In this document: positions 1-8,426 of the stretch, one piece after another
Numbering within the stretch: position 1 is the stretch's first letter
Layout: each line of letters opens with the position of its first letter
Assembly: GCF_000364445.2 (NCBI RefSeq)
Contig: NZ_CP043538.1
Coordinates: 2,611,612 to 2,675,611, forward strand
DNA from: Methylobacterium mesophilicum SR1.6/6
Lineage (GTDB): Bacteria; Pseudomonadota; Alphaproteobacteria; Rhizobiales; Beijerinckiaceae
Direction: 5' to 3'
DNA length: 64,000 nt
The notes under the pieces: generated by a model
Seen by the model: the letters and a program-made list of their open reading frames with translations, nothing else
What the model was told of the DNA's origin: nothing
Databases searched by the model: none
Position numbers and translations under genes: made by a program

Positions 1-9
1 GGCTAACCC

Positions 10-261
10 ATGGCATTCGGTGCTGGTGCGGGCGGCGGACGCCGTCCCTTCTTCCGTCGTCGCAAGACCTGCCCGTTCTCCGGCGCGAACGCGCCGAAGA
101 TTGACTACAAGGACGTCAAGCTCCTGTCCCGCTACGTGTCCGAGCGCGGCAAGATCGTGCCGTCGCGGATCACCGCGGTCTCGGCCAAGAAGCAGCGCGA
201 GCTCGCCCAGGCGATCAAGCGCGCCCGCTTCCTCGGCCTGCTGCCCTACGTGATCAAGTAG
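10..261 (+). CDS. rpsR: 30S ribosomal protein S18
   Basis: The 83-residue product is S18, a small-subunit protein that binds 16S rRNA in the platform together with S6. The N-terminus is Gly/Arg-rich ([20 protein letters not shown]), followed by the S18 core [22 protein letters not shown] and the basic tail [13 protein letters not shown]. Length and sequence are typical of alphaproteobacterial S18. Only nine bases precede the start, so the ribosome binding site and the expected upstream gene rpsF are outside the window. Genes for a DUF2232 protein and L9 follow on the same strand, which is the usual ribosomal operon of this group. Confidence 0.97.
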   Translation: MAFGAGAGGGRRPFFRRRKTCPFSGANAPKIDYKDVKLLSRYVSERGKIVPSRITAVSAKKQRELAQAIKRARFLGLLPYVIK

Positions 262-274
262 GACTCGAAACCCG

Positions 275-299
275 CCGGCCCGGCATCAGCCCGGGCCGG
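275..299 (+). terminator. GC-rich hairpin after rpsR (terminator or attenuator)
   Basis: CCGGCCCGG at 275-283 pairs perfectly with CCGGGCCGG at 291-299 around a 7-base loop. It lies 14 bases after the rpsR stop and is not followed by a T-run, so it may be a partial attenuator or mRNA-stabilising structure rather than a full stop. Confidence 0.5.
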
Positions 300-390
300 T
301 CCTCGCAGAGGGCGGCCCGAGGTCGTCCGATCGTTGGGGCGCGCAAGCCGCCTCTAACCCTGCCGCAGCGGCAGCGGGACAGCGGATTTC

Positions 391-1425
391 ATGGCACAGC
401 ACATCGGCATCGGTATCGGCGCGGGTCTCGTCTCGGCACTCCTGTTCGGGGTGCTGCTGAAGGCGACGCCGCTCGCGATCCTGCTCTACCTCGTGGCACC
501 GCTGCCGATTCTGATCGTGGGGCTTGGCTGGAGCCACAGGGCCGCCCTCGCGGCCGCGGCCACCGGCAGCCTCGCCCTCGTCCTGGTGGTCGCGCCGTTC
601 ATGGGCCTCGCCTTCGGCGCCTATATCGCGCTGCCCGCGTGGTGGCTCGCCTACCTCACGCTCCTCGGCCGCGAGACGCCGAACGGCCTCGAATGGTATC
701 CGACCGGCCGCCTGCTCGGCTGGACCGCGGCGACGGCAGCCCTCGCGTTCATCGCCATCGCGGTCCTGTCCTCGCCGAACCACGCCGCCTTCGACGCGCA
801 ACTGCGCGGGCTCGCGCAGACGCTGGTGCAGACCCGCATGCCCGCGCCGCGGACGACGGCGGAGGCCCGGCGCACCGATGCGGCGCCGGCCGAGAAGGAG
901 GGCGGCGATCCGGACACGGCTGCCGGACCGGACTCCGCGCCGAAGGCCGAATCCGACCCGTCCGACGTGACCCGTGCAGAGATGGCTGACGCCCTCGCGC
1001 GCGTCGTGCCGGCCTTCGCGGCCAACGGGCTGGCGCTGCTCCTGACCTTCTATCTCTGGGCCTCGGCGCGGATCGTGAAGATCTCCGGCCGTCTGCCCCG
1101 GCCCTGGCCCGACATCCCCTCCACCGCCATGCCGCGGACGACCCTCGCCACGCTGGCGGCCGCTATCCTGATGTGCTTTGCGCCCGGCTATGTCGGCGTG
1201 TTCGGCATCGCGCTGGTCGGCGCGCTCAGCGCGGCCTTCGCGCTCCAGGGGCTCGCCGCCTTCCACGACCGCTCCCGCGGCCGGCCGGGGCGCGGCCTGA
1301 TGCTGTTCGGCATGTACCTGATCCTGTTCGTGACCCAGGGCATCGCCCTGGTGGCACTCACCGTGTTCGGCCTCGCCGACACCGCCCTCGACCGCCGCCG
1401 TCCGAAGGACAATCCGGCGCCGTGA
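391..1425 (+). CDS. DUF2232 family polytopic membrane protein
   Basis: The 344-residue product has about five hydrophobic segments in its first 150 residues, then a hydrophilic acidic and Ala/Pro-rich stretch (roughly residues 155-200), then three or four more membrane segments to the C-terminus. This profile, and the position between rpsR and rplI, match the DUF2232 membrane family found in this operon across Hyphomicrobiales. The biochemical role is unknown. It is co-directional with the ribosomal genes and starts about 130 bases after rpsR, so it is probably co-transcribed by read-through. The ATG at 391 is the first good start; I see no strong Shine-Dalgarno sequence. Confidence 0.85.
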   Translation: MAQHIGIGIGAGLVSALLFGVLLKATPLAILLYLVAPLPILIVGLGWSHRAALAAAATGSLALVLVVAPFMGLAFGAYIALPAWWLAYLTLLGRETPNGLEWYPTGRLLGWTAATAALAFIAIAVLSSPNHAAFDAQLRGLAQTLVQTRMPAPRTTAEARRTDAAPAEKEGGDPDTAAGPDSAPKAESDPSDVTRAEMADALARVVPAFAANGLALLLTFYLWASARIVKISGRLPRPWPDIPSTAMPRTTLATLAAAILMCFAPGYVGVFGIALVGALSAAFALQGLAAFHDRSRGRPGRGLMLFGMYLILFVTQGIALVALTVFGLADTALDRRRPKDNPAP

Positions 1426-1466
1426 GACCCCGGCCTCCGCGGCCGAAACCCTGAAGGAGAAAGACC

Positions 1467-2039
1467 ATGGAAGTGATCCTGCTCGAGCGCGTGGCCAAGC
1501 TCGGCCAGATGGGCGAGACCGTGAATGTCCGTCCGGGCTTCGCGCGCAACTTCCTGCTCGCCCGCGGCAAGGCCCTGCGCGCGACGGAAGCCAACAAGAA
1601 GCACTTCGAGGGCCAGCGCGCCCAGCTCGAGGCCCGCAACCTGGAGCGGAAGAAGGACGCCGAGGCGGTCGCCGAGAAGCTGAACGGCCAGAGCTTCATC
1701 CTGATCCGCCAGTCGGGCGAGACCGGCGTGCTCTACGGCTCCGTCTCGACTCGCGACCTCGCCGAGGTCGTCTCGAAGGAGGGCTTCTCGGTCGAGCGCG
1801 GCCAGTTCATCCTGAACCAGCCGATCAAGACGCTCGGCCTGCACACGGTGCCGGTGGTGCTGCACCCCGAGGTCGAGGTCGAGATCACCGTCAACGTCGC
1901 CCGTAGCCCCGAGGAGGCCGAGCGTCAGGCCCGCGGCGAGTCGGTCACCGAGCGCGAGGCGTTCAACCTCGACGACCTGGGCCTCGAGGTCGGTCAGGCG
2001 CTCGCCGATGCCGGCGAGGGTGCCGACGACCGCGGCTGA
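1467..2039 (+). CDS. rplI: 50S ribosomal protein L9
   Basis: The 190-residue product begins with the classic L9 N-terminal domain ([19 protein letters not shown], then the [15 protein letters not shown] rRNA-binding segment), continues through the long connecting helix, and has the C-terminal domain around residues 75-150. The last 40 residues form an acidic, Glu/Asp-rich extension seen in alphaproteobacterial L9. L9 binds 23S rRNA near the L1 stalk and helps maintain reading frame. The start is supported by AAGGAGA a few bases upstream. A strong hairpin follows the gene, consistent with the end of the ribosomal operon. Confidence 0.97.
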   Translation: MEVILLERVAKLGQMGETVNVRPGFARNFLLARGKALRATEANKKHFEGQRAQLEARNLERKKDAEAVAEKLNGQSFILIRQSGETGVLYGSVSTRDLAEVVSKEGFSVERGQFILNQPIKTLGLHTVPVVLHPEVEVEITVNVARSPEEAERQARGESVTEREAFNLDDLGLEVGQALADAGEGADDRG

Positions 2040-2052
2040 GCCTTGTTCGACC

Positions 2053-2080
2053 GCCCGACCGGCTTGTTCGCCGGTCGGGC
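2053..2080 (+). terminator. Rho-independent-like terminator after rplI
   Basis: A perfect 11-bp stem, GCCCGACCGGC at 2053-2063 and GCCGGTCGGGC at 2070-2080, encloses the loop TTGTTC. It starts 13 bases after the rplI stop codon. No long T-run follows, which is common in high-GC genomes. Confidence 0.8.
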
Positions 2081-2178
2081 TGGGGCTGGGGAACCGCTAC
2101 GAAGCGGCTCCGCCGCGAGGCGACTTGAGTTCGGTATACCGGTGAACATTGGGGATGATCCGCCCCGAGACTTGACAC

Positions 2179-2193
2179 GTTCCAGTTTTGTTC
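2179..2193. promoter_or_regulatory. Candidate LexA (SOS) box
   Basis: GTTCCAGTTTTGTTC matches the direct-repeat SOS box GTTC-N7-GTTC established for LexA of Alphaproteobacteria. It lies immediately downstream of a TTGACA hexamer at 2172-2177, so a bound repressor would cover a promoter. dnaB begins 168 bases downstream on the plus strand. The match is exact, but the functional link to dnaB is inference. Confidence 0.5.
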
Positions 2194-2199
2194 CAGCAT

Positions 2200-2240
2200 G
2201 GACGCCCGTCGCTCGCGAGAGTCGGCGGGCGTCCGCTTTT
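2200..2240 (+). terminator. Hairpin with T-run downstream of the LexA-like box
   Basis: GGACGCCCG (2200-2208) pairs with CGGGCGTCC (2226-2234), with a CTCGCGAG palindrome in the loop, and TTTT follows at 2237-2240. It looks like an intrinsic terminator on the plus strand although no gene ends just upstream; any transcript from the TTGACA promoter would be very short. The rest of the 2040-2360 gap shows no gene I can support. Confidence 0.55.
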
Positions 2241-2360
2241 CCGCGCTCCGGCCCGGCAGAACCGGCCGTCGACTAGGCTTCGGTAACCATACCGGGGCCA
2301 AGGTCGTGCGGTGTGATCCTGGCGCGCCCACCGCGGCGCCTGATACGGAGTCGTCCGCCG

Positions 2361-3848
2361 ATGGCCTTGCCCAATGCGCTCACGGCCAAGCTCGAAGCGG
2401 TCCAGGCCGAGTACCGCGTCGCCCCGCACAACATCGACGCGGAGCAGGCGCTGCTGGGCGCGATCCTGGTGAACAACGACGCCTACTACCGGGTATCGGA
2501 CTTCCTGCTGCCCGAGCACTTCATGGAGGATGCCCACCAGCAGATCTTCACGGTGGCTGCGTCCCTGATCAAGGCCGGCAAGCTGGCCACGCCGATCACG
2601 ATGAAGACCTATCTGGGCGACGCCGATTTCGGCGGCCAGACGGTGATGCAGTACCTTGCCCGGCTCGCCGCCGACGCCACCACGGTGATCAATGCCGGCG
2701 AGTACGGCCGCACGATCTACGACCTCGCGATCCGCCGCCGGCTGATCACCATCGGCGAGGATTTGGTGAACGGCGCCTACGAGGCCCCCGTTGAGGACTC
2801 GCCTCGGGACCAGATCGAGCACACCGAGCGCCGGCTCTACGAGCTGGCCGAGGCGGGGCGCTACGATGGCGGCTTCCAGAAGTTCTCGGACGCGCTCACC
2901 GCGGCGGTCGACATGGCCGCCAAGGCCTACCAACGCGACGGCAAGCTCTCGGGCATCGCCACGGGCCTGTCCGACCTCGACGCGAAGATGGGCGGCCTGC
3001 AGCCCTCCGACCTGATCATCCTCGCGGGCCGCCCGGCCATGGGCAAAACCTCGCTGGTGACCAACATCGCCTTCAACATCGCCAAGGCCTATCGCGGCGA
3101 GAAGGGGCCGGACGGCGTCACCAAGACCGTCAACGGCGGTATCGTGGGCTTCTTCTCGCTGGAGATGTCGGCCGAGCAGCTCGCCACCCGCATCATCGCC
3201 GAGCAATCGGGCGTGCCCTCCTACAAGATCCGCCGCGGCGATATCCGCCCGGAGGATTTCTACAAGATCACCGACGCCGCTCGGGACATGCAGACGATCC
3301 CGTTCTACATCGATCAGACCGGCGGCATCTCGATCGCGCAGCTCGCCGCCCGCGCCCGGCGCCTGAAGCGCCAGAAGGGCCTCGACCTGCTGATCGTTGA
3401 CTATCTCCAGCTCCTCTCGGGCTCGGGCAAGCGCAGCGACAACCGCGTGCAGGAGATGACCGAGATCACCACCGGCATGAAGGCGCTCGCCAAGGAGCTG
3501 GCCTGCCCGATCATCGCGCTGTCGCAGCTGTCCCGTCAGGTCGAGAACCGCGACGACAAGCGCCCGCAGCTGGCGGACCTGCGTGAATCGGGCTCGATCG
3601 AGCAGGACGCCGACGTGGTCATGTTCGTGTTCCGCGAGGAGTACTACGTCGGCAACAAGAAGCCGCGCGAGGGCACGGAGGAGTTCTTCGCTTGGGAAGC
3701 CGAGATGCAGCGCGTCCACGGCAAGGCCGAGGTGATCCTCGGCAAGCAGCGTCACGGCCCGACCGGCACCGTGGAGCTGCAGTTCGACGCGAACATCACC
3801 CGGTTCTCGAACCTCGCGCAGACGGACCGGATCCCCGAGCAGATGTGA
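2361..3848 (+). CDS. dnaB: Replicative DNA helicase DnaB
   Basis: The 495-residue product is the hexameric replication-fork helicase that unwinds DNA 5' to 3' and recruits primase. The N-terminal primase-interacting domain spans about residues 18-125 (PHNIDAEQALLGAIL). The RecA-like domain carries Walker A GRPAMGKTS at residues 223-231 and Walker B LLIVDYLQLL near 350, followed by SQLSRQVENRDDKRP and DLRESGSIEQDADVV. A short insertion after the Walker A strand (EKGPDGVTKTVNGG) is common in alphaproteobacterial DnaB. The ATG at 2361 is preferred over upstream in-frame codons because homology begins there. Location after rplI is conserved. No intein is present. Confidence 0.96.
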   Translation: MALPNALTAKLEAVQAEYRVAPHNIDAEQALLGAILVNNDAYYRVSDFLLPEHFMEDAHQQIFTVAASLIKAGKLATPITMKTYLGDADFGGQTVMQYLARLAADATTVINAGEYGRTIYDLAIRRRLITIGEDLVNGAYEAPVEDSPRDQIEHTERRLYELAEAGRYDGGFQKFSDALTAAVDMAAKAYQRDGKLSGIATGLSDLDAKMGGLQPSDLIILAGRPAMGKTSLVTNIAFNIAKAYRGEKGPDGVTKTVNGGIVGFFSLEMSAEQLATRIIAEQSGVPSYKIRRGDIRPEDFYKITDAARDMQTIPFYIDQTGGISIAQLAARARRLKRQKGLDLLIVDYLQLLSGSGKRSDNRVQEMTEITTGMKALAKELACPIIALSQLSRQVENRDDKRPQLADLRESGSIEQDADVVMFVFREEYYVGNKKPREGTEEFFAWEAEMQRVHGKAEVILGKQRHGPTGTVELQFDANITRFSNLAQTDRIPEQM

Positions 3849-3875
3849 GCGGGGCAACCGGACCGGAACGCTCAG

Positions 3876-3963
3876 TCATCGCGAGCGCAACGAAGCGACC
3901 CAGAGCCGCGTAACGCATCGACGCGTGGCGCCGCTGGACTGCACCGCTGCGCTCGCGACGACG
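3876..3963. repeat. Imperfect palindromic intergenic repeat element
   Basis: TCATCGCGAGCGCAACGAAG at the left end is mirrored by the inverted CTGCGCTCGCGACGACG at the right end, with further complementarity inside, giving a long imperfect hairpin of about 88 bases. It resembles the families of short palindromic repeats dispersed between genes in many Hyphomicrobiales genomes. Only this one copy was noticed in the window. Confidence 0.55.
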
Positions 3964-4094
3964 GTTAGACCTGTCAGCTGTCCGATCCAGAAGCGGCGTG
4001 TACGCCACGCCGGTCTCCGCCGGCCTGATCCGCGAACCATCGCCGAACCCGGCCGTTGAGCGAGGACGAGTGTCCCGCCGCCGCAGGAGCGACG

Positions 4095-4544
4095 ATGAGC
4101 GAGCCGACCCCGCCGAAGATGCCCTACTGGCACGTCTACACCGACGCGGAGGGCGTGAGCCGGCAGGAGCGGTTCCACATCGAGCGGTTCACGTTCGAGG
4201 GGATCAACCCCGAGACCGCGCCGCAATGGAACGACAAGATGGACTCCGCACAGGCGGTGGTGACCTTCACGGTCCTGCCGGTGGGTTGGGTTGGCGCGTG
4301 GCATGAGAATCCCCGCCCGCAATGGATCGCGATCCTCTCGGGGCGCTGGTTCGTCGAGACCATGGACGGTCACCGGGTGGAGATGGGTCCCGGCGAGTTG
4401 ATGATGGGCGAGGACCAGAACACGAAGGAACGCGACGGCAGGAAGGGCCATCTCTCCGGCACGGTCGGTGACGAACCCTGCACGATGATCGTGACCGGAC
4501 TTCAGGTCGAGCCGACCGTGAACCAGCCCGGTCGCTTCAAGTAG
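4095..4544 (+). CDS. Cupin-domain protein
   Basis: The 149-residue product has a cupin-type beta-barrel core around residues 55-130, with the motif pattern GAWHENPRPQWIAILSGRW followed by GHRVEMGPGELMMGEDQ. It is probably cytoplasmic, since no signal peptide is visible. ATG 4095 is chosen over an in-frame upstream start because CAGGAG lies just before it. The next gene starts ten bases after the stop, so this is the first gene of a three-gene unit with an SMP-30-type lactonase and a double-VOC protein. This context suggests a role in catabolism of a sugar-acid or aromatic compound, but the substrate cannot be read from the sequence. Confidence 0.8.
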   Translation: MSEPTPPKMPYWHVYTDAEGVSRQERFHIERFTFEGINPETAPQWNDKMDSAQAVVTFTVLPVGWVGAWHENPRPQWIAILSGRWFVETMDGHRVEMGPGELMMGEDQNTKERDGRKGHLSGTVGDEPCTMIVTGLQVEPTVNQPGRFK

Positions 4545-4554
4545 GAGTCGGCTC

Positions 4555-5457
4555 GTGGACGGTTTCGAGCTGATCCAGCCGCGCTTCAAGGGCTATGTCC
4601 TGCCGAACGCCCCCTTGCAGAAGCTCGCCGAGGGCTTCCGCTGGACGGAGGGCCCGGTCTGGTTCGGCGACCGCGACGAGCTGCTGTTCTCCGACCTCCC
4701 CAACAACCGGGTGATGCGCTGGGCGGAATTCGCGGGCTTAAGCGTCTACCGGGAGGCAAGCGATTTCGAGAACGGTCACGCGCGCGACCGGGAGGGTCGG
4801 ATGCTGTCCTGCTCGCACCGCGGCCGGCGCATCCACCGGACCGAGCTCGACGGGCGCATCACCAGCCTCGTGGAGCATTACCGGGGACGGCGGCTGAACT
4901 CGCCCAACGACATCGTCTGCAAAACCGACGGCACCATCTGGTTCTCCGACCCGCCCTACGGCATCCAGACCGATTACGAGGGCGGCAAGCAGGAATCCGA
5001 GCTGCCCGCCGCGGTCTACCGCTTCGACCCGCGCGACGGCTCGTTGCGCGTGGTGGCGGACGATTTCCAGGGCCCGAACGGGCTGTGCTTCTCCCCCGAC
5101 GAGCGCAGGCTCTACATCGTGGAGACCGGCCTGCAGTTCGACATAGATCCGCTCCAGCACGTACGGGTGTTCGACGTCGCCGACGACGGGTCCCTGTCCG
5201 GCGGCGACGTGTTCTGCACGATCAGCCCGGGCAATGCCGACGGGATCCGCTGCGACGAGCACGGCAATCTCTGGTCGAGCGCCGGGGACGGGGTCCACTG
5301 CATCGATCCGGGCGGCGAGTTGGTCGGCAAGATCCTGGTGCCATCGACCGTGGCCAATCTGACCTTCGGCGGCCGCAACAACAGCCGCCTGTTCCTCTGC
5401 GCCTCGCACGCGCTCTACGCGATCTACGTCAACGTGCGCGGAGCCCCTCTGCTGTGA
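4555..5457 (+). CDS. SMP-30/gluconolactonase family protein
   Basis: The 300-residue product is a six-bladed beta-propeller of the SMP-30/gluconolactonase/LRE family, metal-dependent hydrolases that open lactones. Recognisable ligand segments are FRWTEGPVWF (Glu), RLNSPNDIVC (Asn/Asp), GPNGLCFSPDERRLYIVET (Asn) and GNADGIRCDEHGNLW (Asp). No signal peptide is seen. The start is GTG 4555, with AGGAG in the bases between it and the cupin stop. The stop overlaps the next start by four bases (GTGA), indicating translational coupling. The exact lactone is unknown. Confidence 0.88.
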   Translation: MDGFELIQPRFKGYVLPNAPLQKLAEGFRWTEGPVWFGDRDELLFSDLPNNRVMRWAEFAGLSVYREASDFENGHARDREGRMLSCSHRGRRIHRTELDGRITSLVEHYRGRRLNSPNDIVCKTDGTIWFSDPPYGIQTDYEGGKQESELPAAVYRFDPRDGSLRVVADDFQGPNGLCFSPDERRLYIVETGLQFDIDPLQHVRVFDVADDGSLSGGDVFCTISPGNADGIRCDEHGNLWSSAGDGVHCIDPGGELVGKILVPSTVANLTFGGRNNSRLFLCASHALYAIYVNVRGAPLL

Positions 5458-6350
5458 GCGCGGTGCGGGCGATCGTCGGGTTCGGCCGCACGGTCGCGGA
5501 CCTCGGCGCCGCCGAGGCGTTCTATCGCGACGCCCTCGGCTTCGTGCGGCTCGCCCCGCCGGAGCCGGTGCCGGTCGTGCAGGCGGAGGCGCTGGGGCTC
5601 ACGGATCGGCGCGCCACGCAGCTGCGGATGCGGCTTGGCGCGCAGGCCGTGACCTTCCTGACGGTGGATCCGCCCGGCGCCCCCTACCCGGCCGATCCCG
5701 CGGCGACGGACCCGTTCTTCCAGCACCTCGCCATCCCGGTGCGGGACATGGGAGCCGCGATGGCGCAGCTCGCGGCGGTCGGCGCGACGTCGATCACCCG
5801 CGGCGGCCCGCAGCTCCTGCCGGCGTCCTCGGGCGGCGTCACGGCCTACAAGTTCCGCGACCCGGACGGGCACCCGCTGGAGCTGATCTTCTTCCCCGAC
5901 GGTGCTGCGGCCGAGCGCTGGCGCGCCGCGCCGGGCCTGTTCCTGGGCATCGATCACTCGGCCATCACCGTCACGGATCTCGACGCAGCCCTCGCCTTCC
6001 TCACCGGGCCGCTCGGCCTTGCCGTCGTCGAGCAGGGCCTGAACCGGGGCATCGAGCAGGCACGGCTCGACGGAATGGAGGATCCGCAGGTCGACGTGAT
6101 CGCGCTGGAGCCTCCGGAGCCTGCACCGCACGTGGAGCTGTTGCACTACCGCGCGCCGGCTCGCGGGCGGCGAAGCCTCTACAGCCCAGCCGACCGTGCC
6201 ACGACCTTTTACGTCTTCTCCGTGGTCGATCCGCAGGGCCTGTCGCGAAGCCTGCGCACGATCGGACAGATGCCGCACGATTCTGCGGACGGTGCGGCGG
6301 TCTATTGCACGGGTCCGGACGGACACGGCTTCTTGTTCGAGCGCGCATGA
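5454..6350 (+). CDS. Tandem VOC (glyoxalase/dioxygenase-like) protein
   Basis: The 298-residue product contains two vicinal-oxygen-chelate halves, about residues 1-145 and 160-298. Visible pattern elements are FFQHLAIPVRDM and DPDGHPLELIFF in the first half, and GIDHSAITVTDLDAALAFL and PHVELLHYRAP in the second, supplying the His and Glu residues usual for metal ligands. Such proteins include extradiol dioxygenases, glyoxalases and related isomerases. It starts with GTG 5454 overlapping the preceding lactonase stop, so the two are surely co-translated. It probably acts in the same pathway, but which VOC reaction it performs is not determinable here. Confidence 0.82.
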   Translation: MSAVRAIVGFGRTVADLGAAEAFYRDALGFVRLAPPEPVPVVQAEALGLTDRRATQLRMRLGAQAVTFLTVDPPGAPYPADPAATDPFFQHLAIPVRDMGAAMAQLAAVGATSITRGGPQLLPASSGGVTAYKFRDPDGHPLELIFFPDGAAAERWRAAPGLFLGIDHSAITVTDLDAALAFLTGPLGLAVVEQGLNRGIEQARLDGMEDPQVDVIALEPPEPAPHVELLHYRAPARGRRSLYSPADRATTFYVFSVVDPQGLSRSLRTIGQMPHDSADGAAVYCTGPDGHGFLFERA

Positions 6351-6433
6351 GAGCCTCGCGTCGGCGAGATGTGACTCGGGCTTGACGCGCCGCCCCTCCG
6401 GCGTCCAATCCGGCCGCCCCGGAGGTGAGACCG

Positions 6434-7336
6434 ATGCCGCTCCTCGCCCTGCCCTTTCCGGCCATCGATCCGGTGGCCCTCGCGATCGGGCCGATCACGA
6501 TCAAATGGTACGCGCTCGCCTACATCGCCGGCCTCATCGGCGGCTGGTATTACGCGCGCCGCCTTGTCATGGCCGACAGCCTCTGGGGCGTTGTGAAGCG
6601 CCCGCAGGTCGTCGACATCGACGACCTTATCGTCTGGGTGGCGCTCGGCGTCGTGCTGGGCGGCCGGATCGGCTACGTGCTGTTCTACAATCTGCCCCTG
6701 TACATCGCCGATCCGATGGAGATCCTGGCGATCCGCAACGGCGGCATGTCGTTCCACGGCGGTTTCCTCGGGGCGATCCTGGCCTTCCTGCTGTTCGCCC
6801 GCTCCAAGGGGCTCAACGGCTACACGCTCCTCGACATCGGCGCCGTGGTCGTGCCGATCGGGCTGTTCTTCGGGCGCATCGCCAATTTCGTGAACGGTGA
6901 GCTCTGGGGCCGCGTCGCGCCGGACTTTCCCTACGCCATCGTGTTCCCGAGCGGCGGACCGCTGCCGCGCCACCCGAGCCAGCTCTACGAGGCGGCCACC
7001 GAAGGCCTGTTGCTGTTCATCGTCATGGCGATCAGCGTCCGCCGGTTCGGCTTCCGCAAGCCGGGGCTGCTGGGCGGCATCTTCGTCCTCGGCTACGCGC
7101 TCGCCCGGACCTTCTGTGAATTCTTCCGCGAGCCGGACCGACAGCTCGGCTTCCTGTTCGGCGACCATCTCGGCCCCATGGGCGGCGGCGTGACCATGGG
7201 CATGCTGCTCTGTGTGCCGATGATGATCGTCGGCCTCACCTACATCGTCCTCGCGGGAACCGGCCGGACGCGTCCACGCCATCCGCTGCCGGCGCCAGCC
7301 GCCGGGGAGGCGCGCAAGGCGCCCGTGGAGGCGTGA
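6434..7336 (+). CDS. lgt: Prolipoprotein diacylglyceryl transferase
   Basis: The 300-residue product is the inner-membrane enzyme that transfers diacylglycerol from phosphatidylglycerol to the lipobox cysteine of prolipoproteins. The Lgt signature region GRIANFVNGELWGR is near residue 150 and the conserved RNGGMSFHGGFLGA near 100; about seven hydrophobic segments are present. GGAGG at 6421-6425 supports ATG 6434 over an in-frame GTG at 6425. The stop overlaps the start of the downstream methyltransferase (GTGA). The lgt / MidA-like / pgeF arrangement is common in Hyphomicrobiales. Confidence 0.95.
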   Translation: MPLLALPFPAIDPVALAIGPITIKWYALAYIAGLIGGWYYARRLVMADSLWGVVKRPQVVDIDDLIVWVALGVVLGGRIGYVLFYNLPLYIADPMEILAIRNGGMSFHGGFLGAILAFLLFARSKGLNGYTLLDIGAVVVPIGLFFGRIANFVNGELWGRVAPDFPYAIVFPSGGPLPRHPSQLYEAATEGLLLFIVMAISVRRFGFRKPGLLGGIFVLGYALARTFCEFFREPDRQLGFLFGDHLGPMGGGVTMGMLLCVPMMIVGLTYIVLAGTGRTRPRHPLPAPAAGEARKAPVEA

Positions 7337-8403
7337 CGCCGCTCGGCGCCGAGATCGCCGCTCTGATCCGCCAGACCGGGCCGATCGGCGTCGATCGCTA
7401 CATGGCGCTGTGCCTCGGCCATCCGGTCCACGGCTATTACCGCACCCGCGATCCTCTGGGCGTCCGGGGCGACTTCACCACGGCGCCCGAGATCAGCCAG
7501 ATGTTCGGCGAGTTGATCGGCGCCTGGTCGGGCTATGTGCACGGGCTGATGGGTCGGCCTGATCCGCTGGTCCTGGTGGAACTCGGACCGGGCCGCGGCA
7601 CGCTGATGGCGGATGCCCTCCGGGCGCTGCGGGCTGCTGCGCCGGGCGTGCGCGTAGCGCCCCACCTCGTCGAGACCAGCCCTGTCCTGCGGGCCGCGCA
7701 GGAGCGCGCCCTCGCCGGGACCGGCGCGATCTGGCACGCGGAGGTAGAGACCCTGCCCCCGGGCCCGTCGGTGGTGGTGGCCAACGAGTTCTTCGACTGC
7801 CTGCCCGTGCGCCAGTTCGAGCGACGCCCGACCGGCTGGCATGAGCGACAGGTCGGGTTGGGTCCGGCAGGCGGGCTTGCCTTCGGATTGTCGCCGGAAC
7901 CGACCCCCGGCCTTGAGGCGGCAGGGCCCGTCGGCGCGCTGATGAGCGTGCCGACGGCCGGCCTCGCTCTGATTCGCGGGCTGTCGCAGCGCCTGTGCGC
8001 AGCGGGTGGTGCGCTGCTGGCGATTGATTACGGCCACGTCCGCCCAGGCTTCGGCGACACCCTTCAGGCGCTGTCGGGACACAGCTACGCCGATCCGCTC
8101 GCGGCGCCCGGCCAAGCAGATCTCACGCATCATGTCGACTTCGCAGCCCTCGCGCAGGCCGCGCGCGTCGAGGGCGCAGACGTTCACGGGCCCGTGGAGC
8201 AGCGCGATTTCCTGTTTGCCCTCGGCCTGCTTGCCCGCGCCGAGCGCCTGCAGAGCCGCGCCACCGAGGCTCAGGCGCCCGAGATCGGACGGGCGACCGC
8301 CCGGCTCACCGAACCGGGCGTGCGCGGCATGGGCAGTCTGTTCAAGGTTCTCGCAGTCAGTGGCCCGGGCCTCGGGCCGCTCCCCGGCTTTCCGAACACC
8401 TGA
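7333..8403 (+). CDS. MidA/NDUFAF7-like SAM-dependent methyltransferase
   Basis: The 356-residue product belongs to the COG1565 family of SAM-dependent methyltransferases, whose mitochondrial member NDUFAF7 methylates an arginine of a complex I subunit. The SAM-binding segment is LVELGPGRGTLMADALRAL near residue 80; VVVANEFFDCLPVRQF near 150 and LLAIDYGH near 230 are also typical. GTG 7333 overlaps the lgt stop, which indicates translational coupling. A role in respiratory complex assembly is inferred from the family and not tested for bacteria of this kind. Confidence 0.88.
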   Translation: MTPLGAEIAALIRQTGPIGVDRYMALCLGHPVHGYYRTRDPLGVRGDFTTAPEISQMFGELIGAWSGYVHGLMGRPDPLVLVELGPGRGTLMADALRALRAAAPGVRVAPHLVETSPVLRAAQERALAGTGAIWHAEVETLPPGPSVVVANEFFDCLPVRQFERRPTGWHERQVGLGPAGGLAFGLSPEPTPGLEAAGPVGALMSVPTAGLALIRGLSQRLCAAGGALLAIDYGHVRPGFGDTLQALSGHSYADPLAAPGQADLTHHVDFAALAQAARVEGADVHGPVEQRDFLFALGLLARAERLQSRATEAQAPEIGRATARLTEPGVRGMGSLFKVLAVSGPGLGPLPGFPNT

Positions 8404-8426
8404 AACGAAGCGGAACTCCAGCCCTA

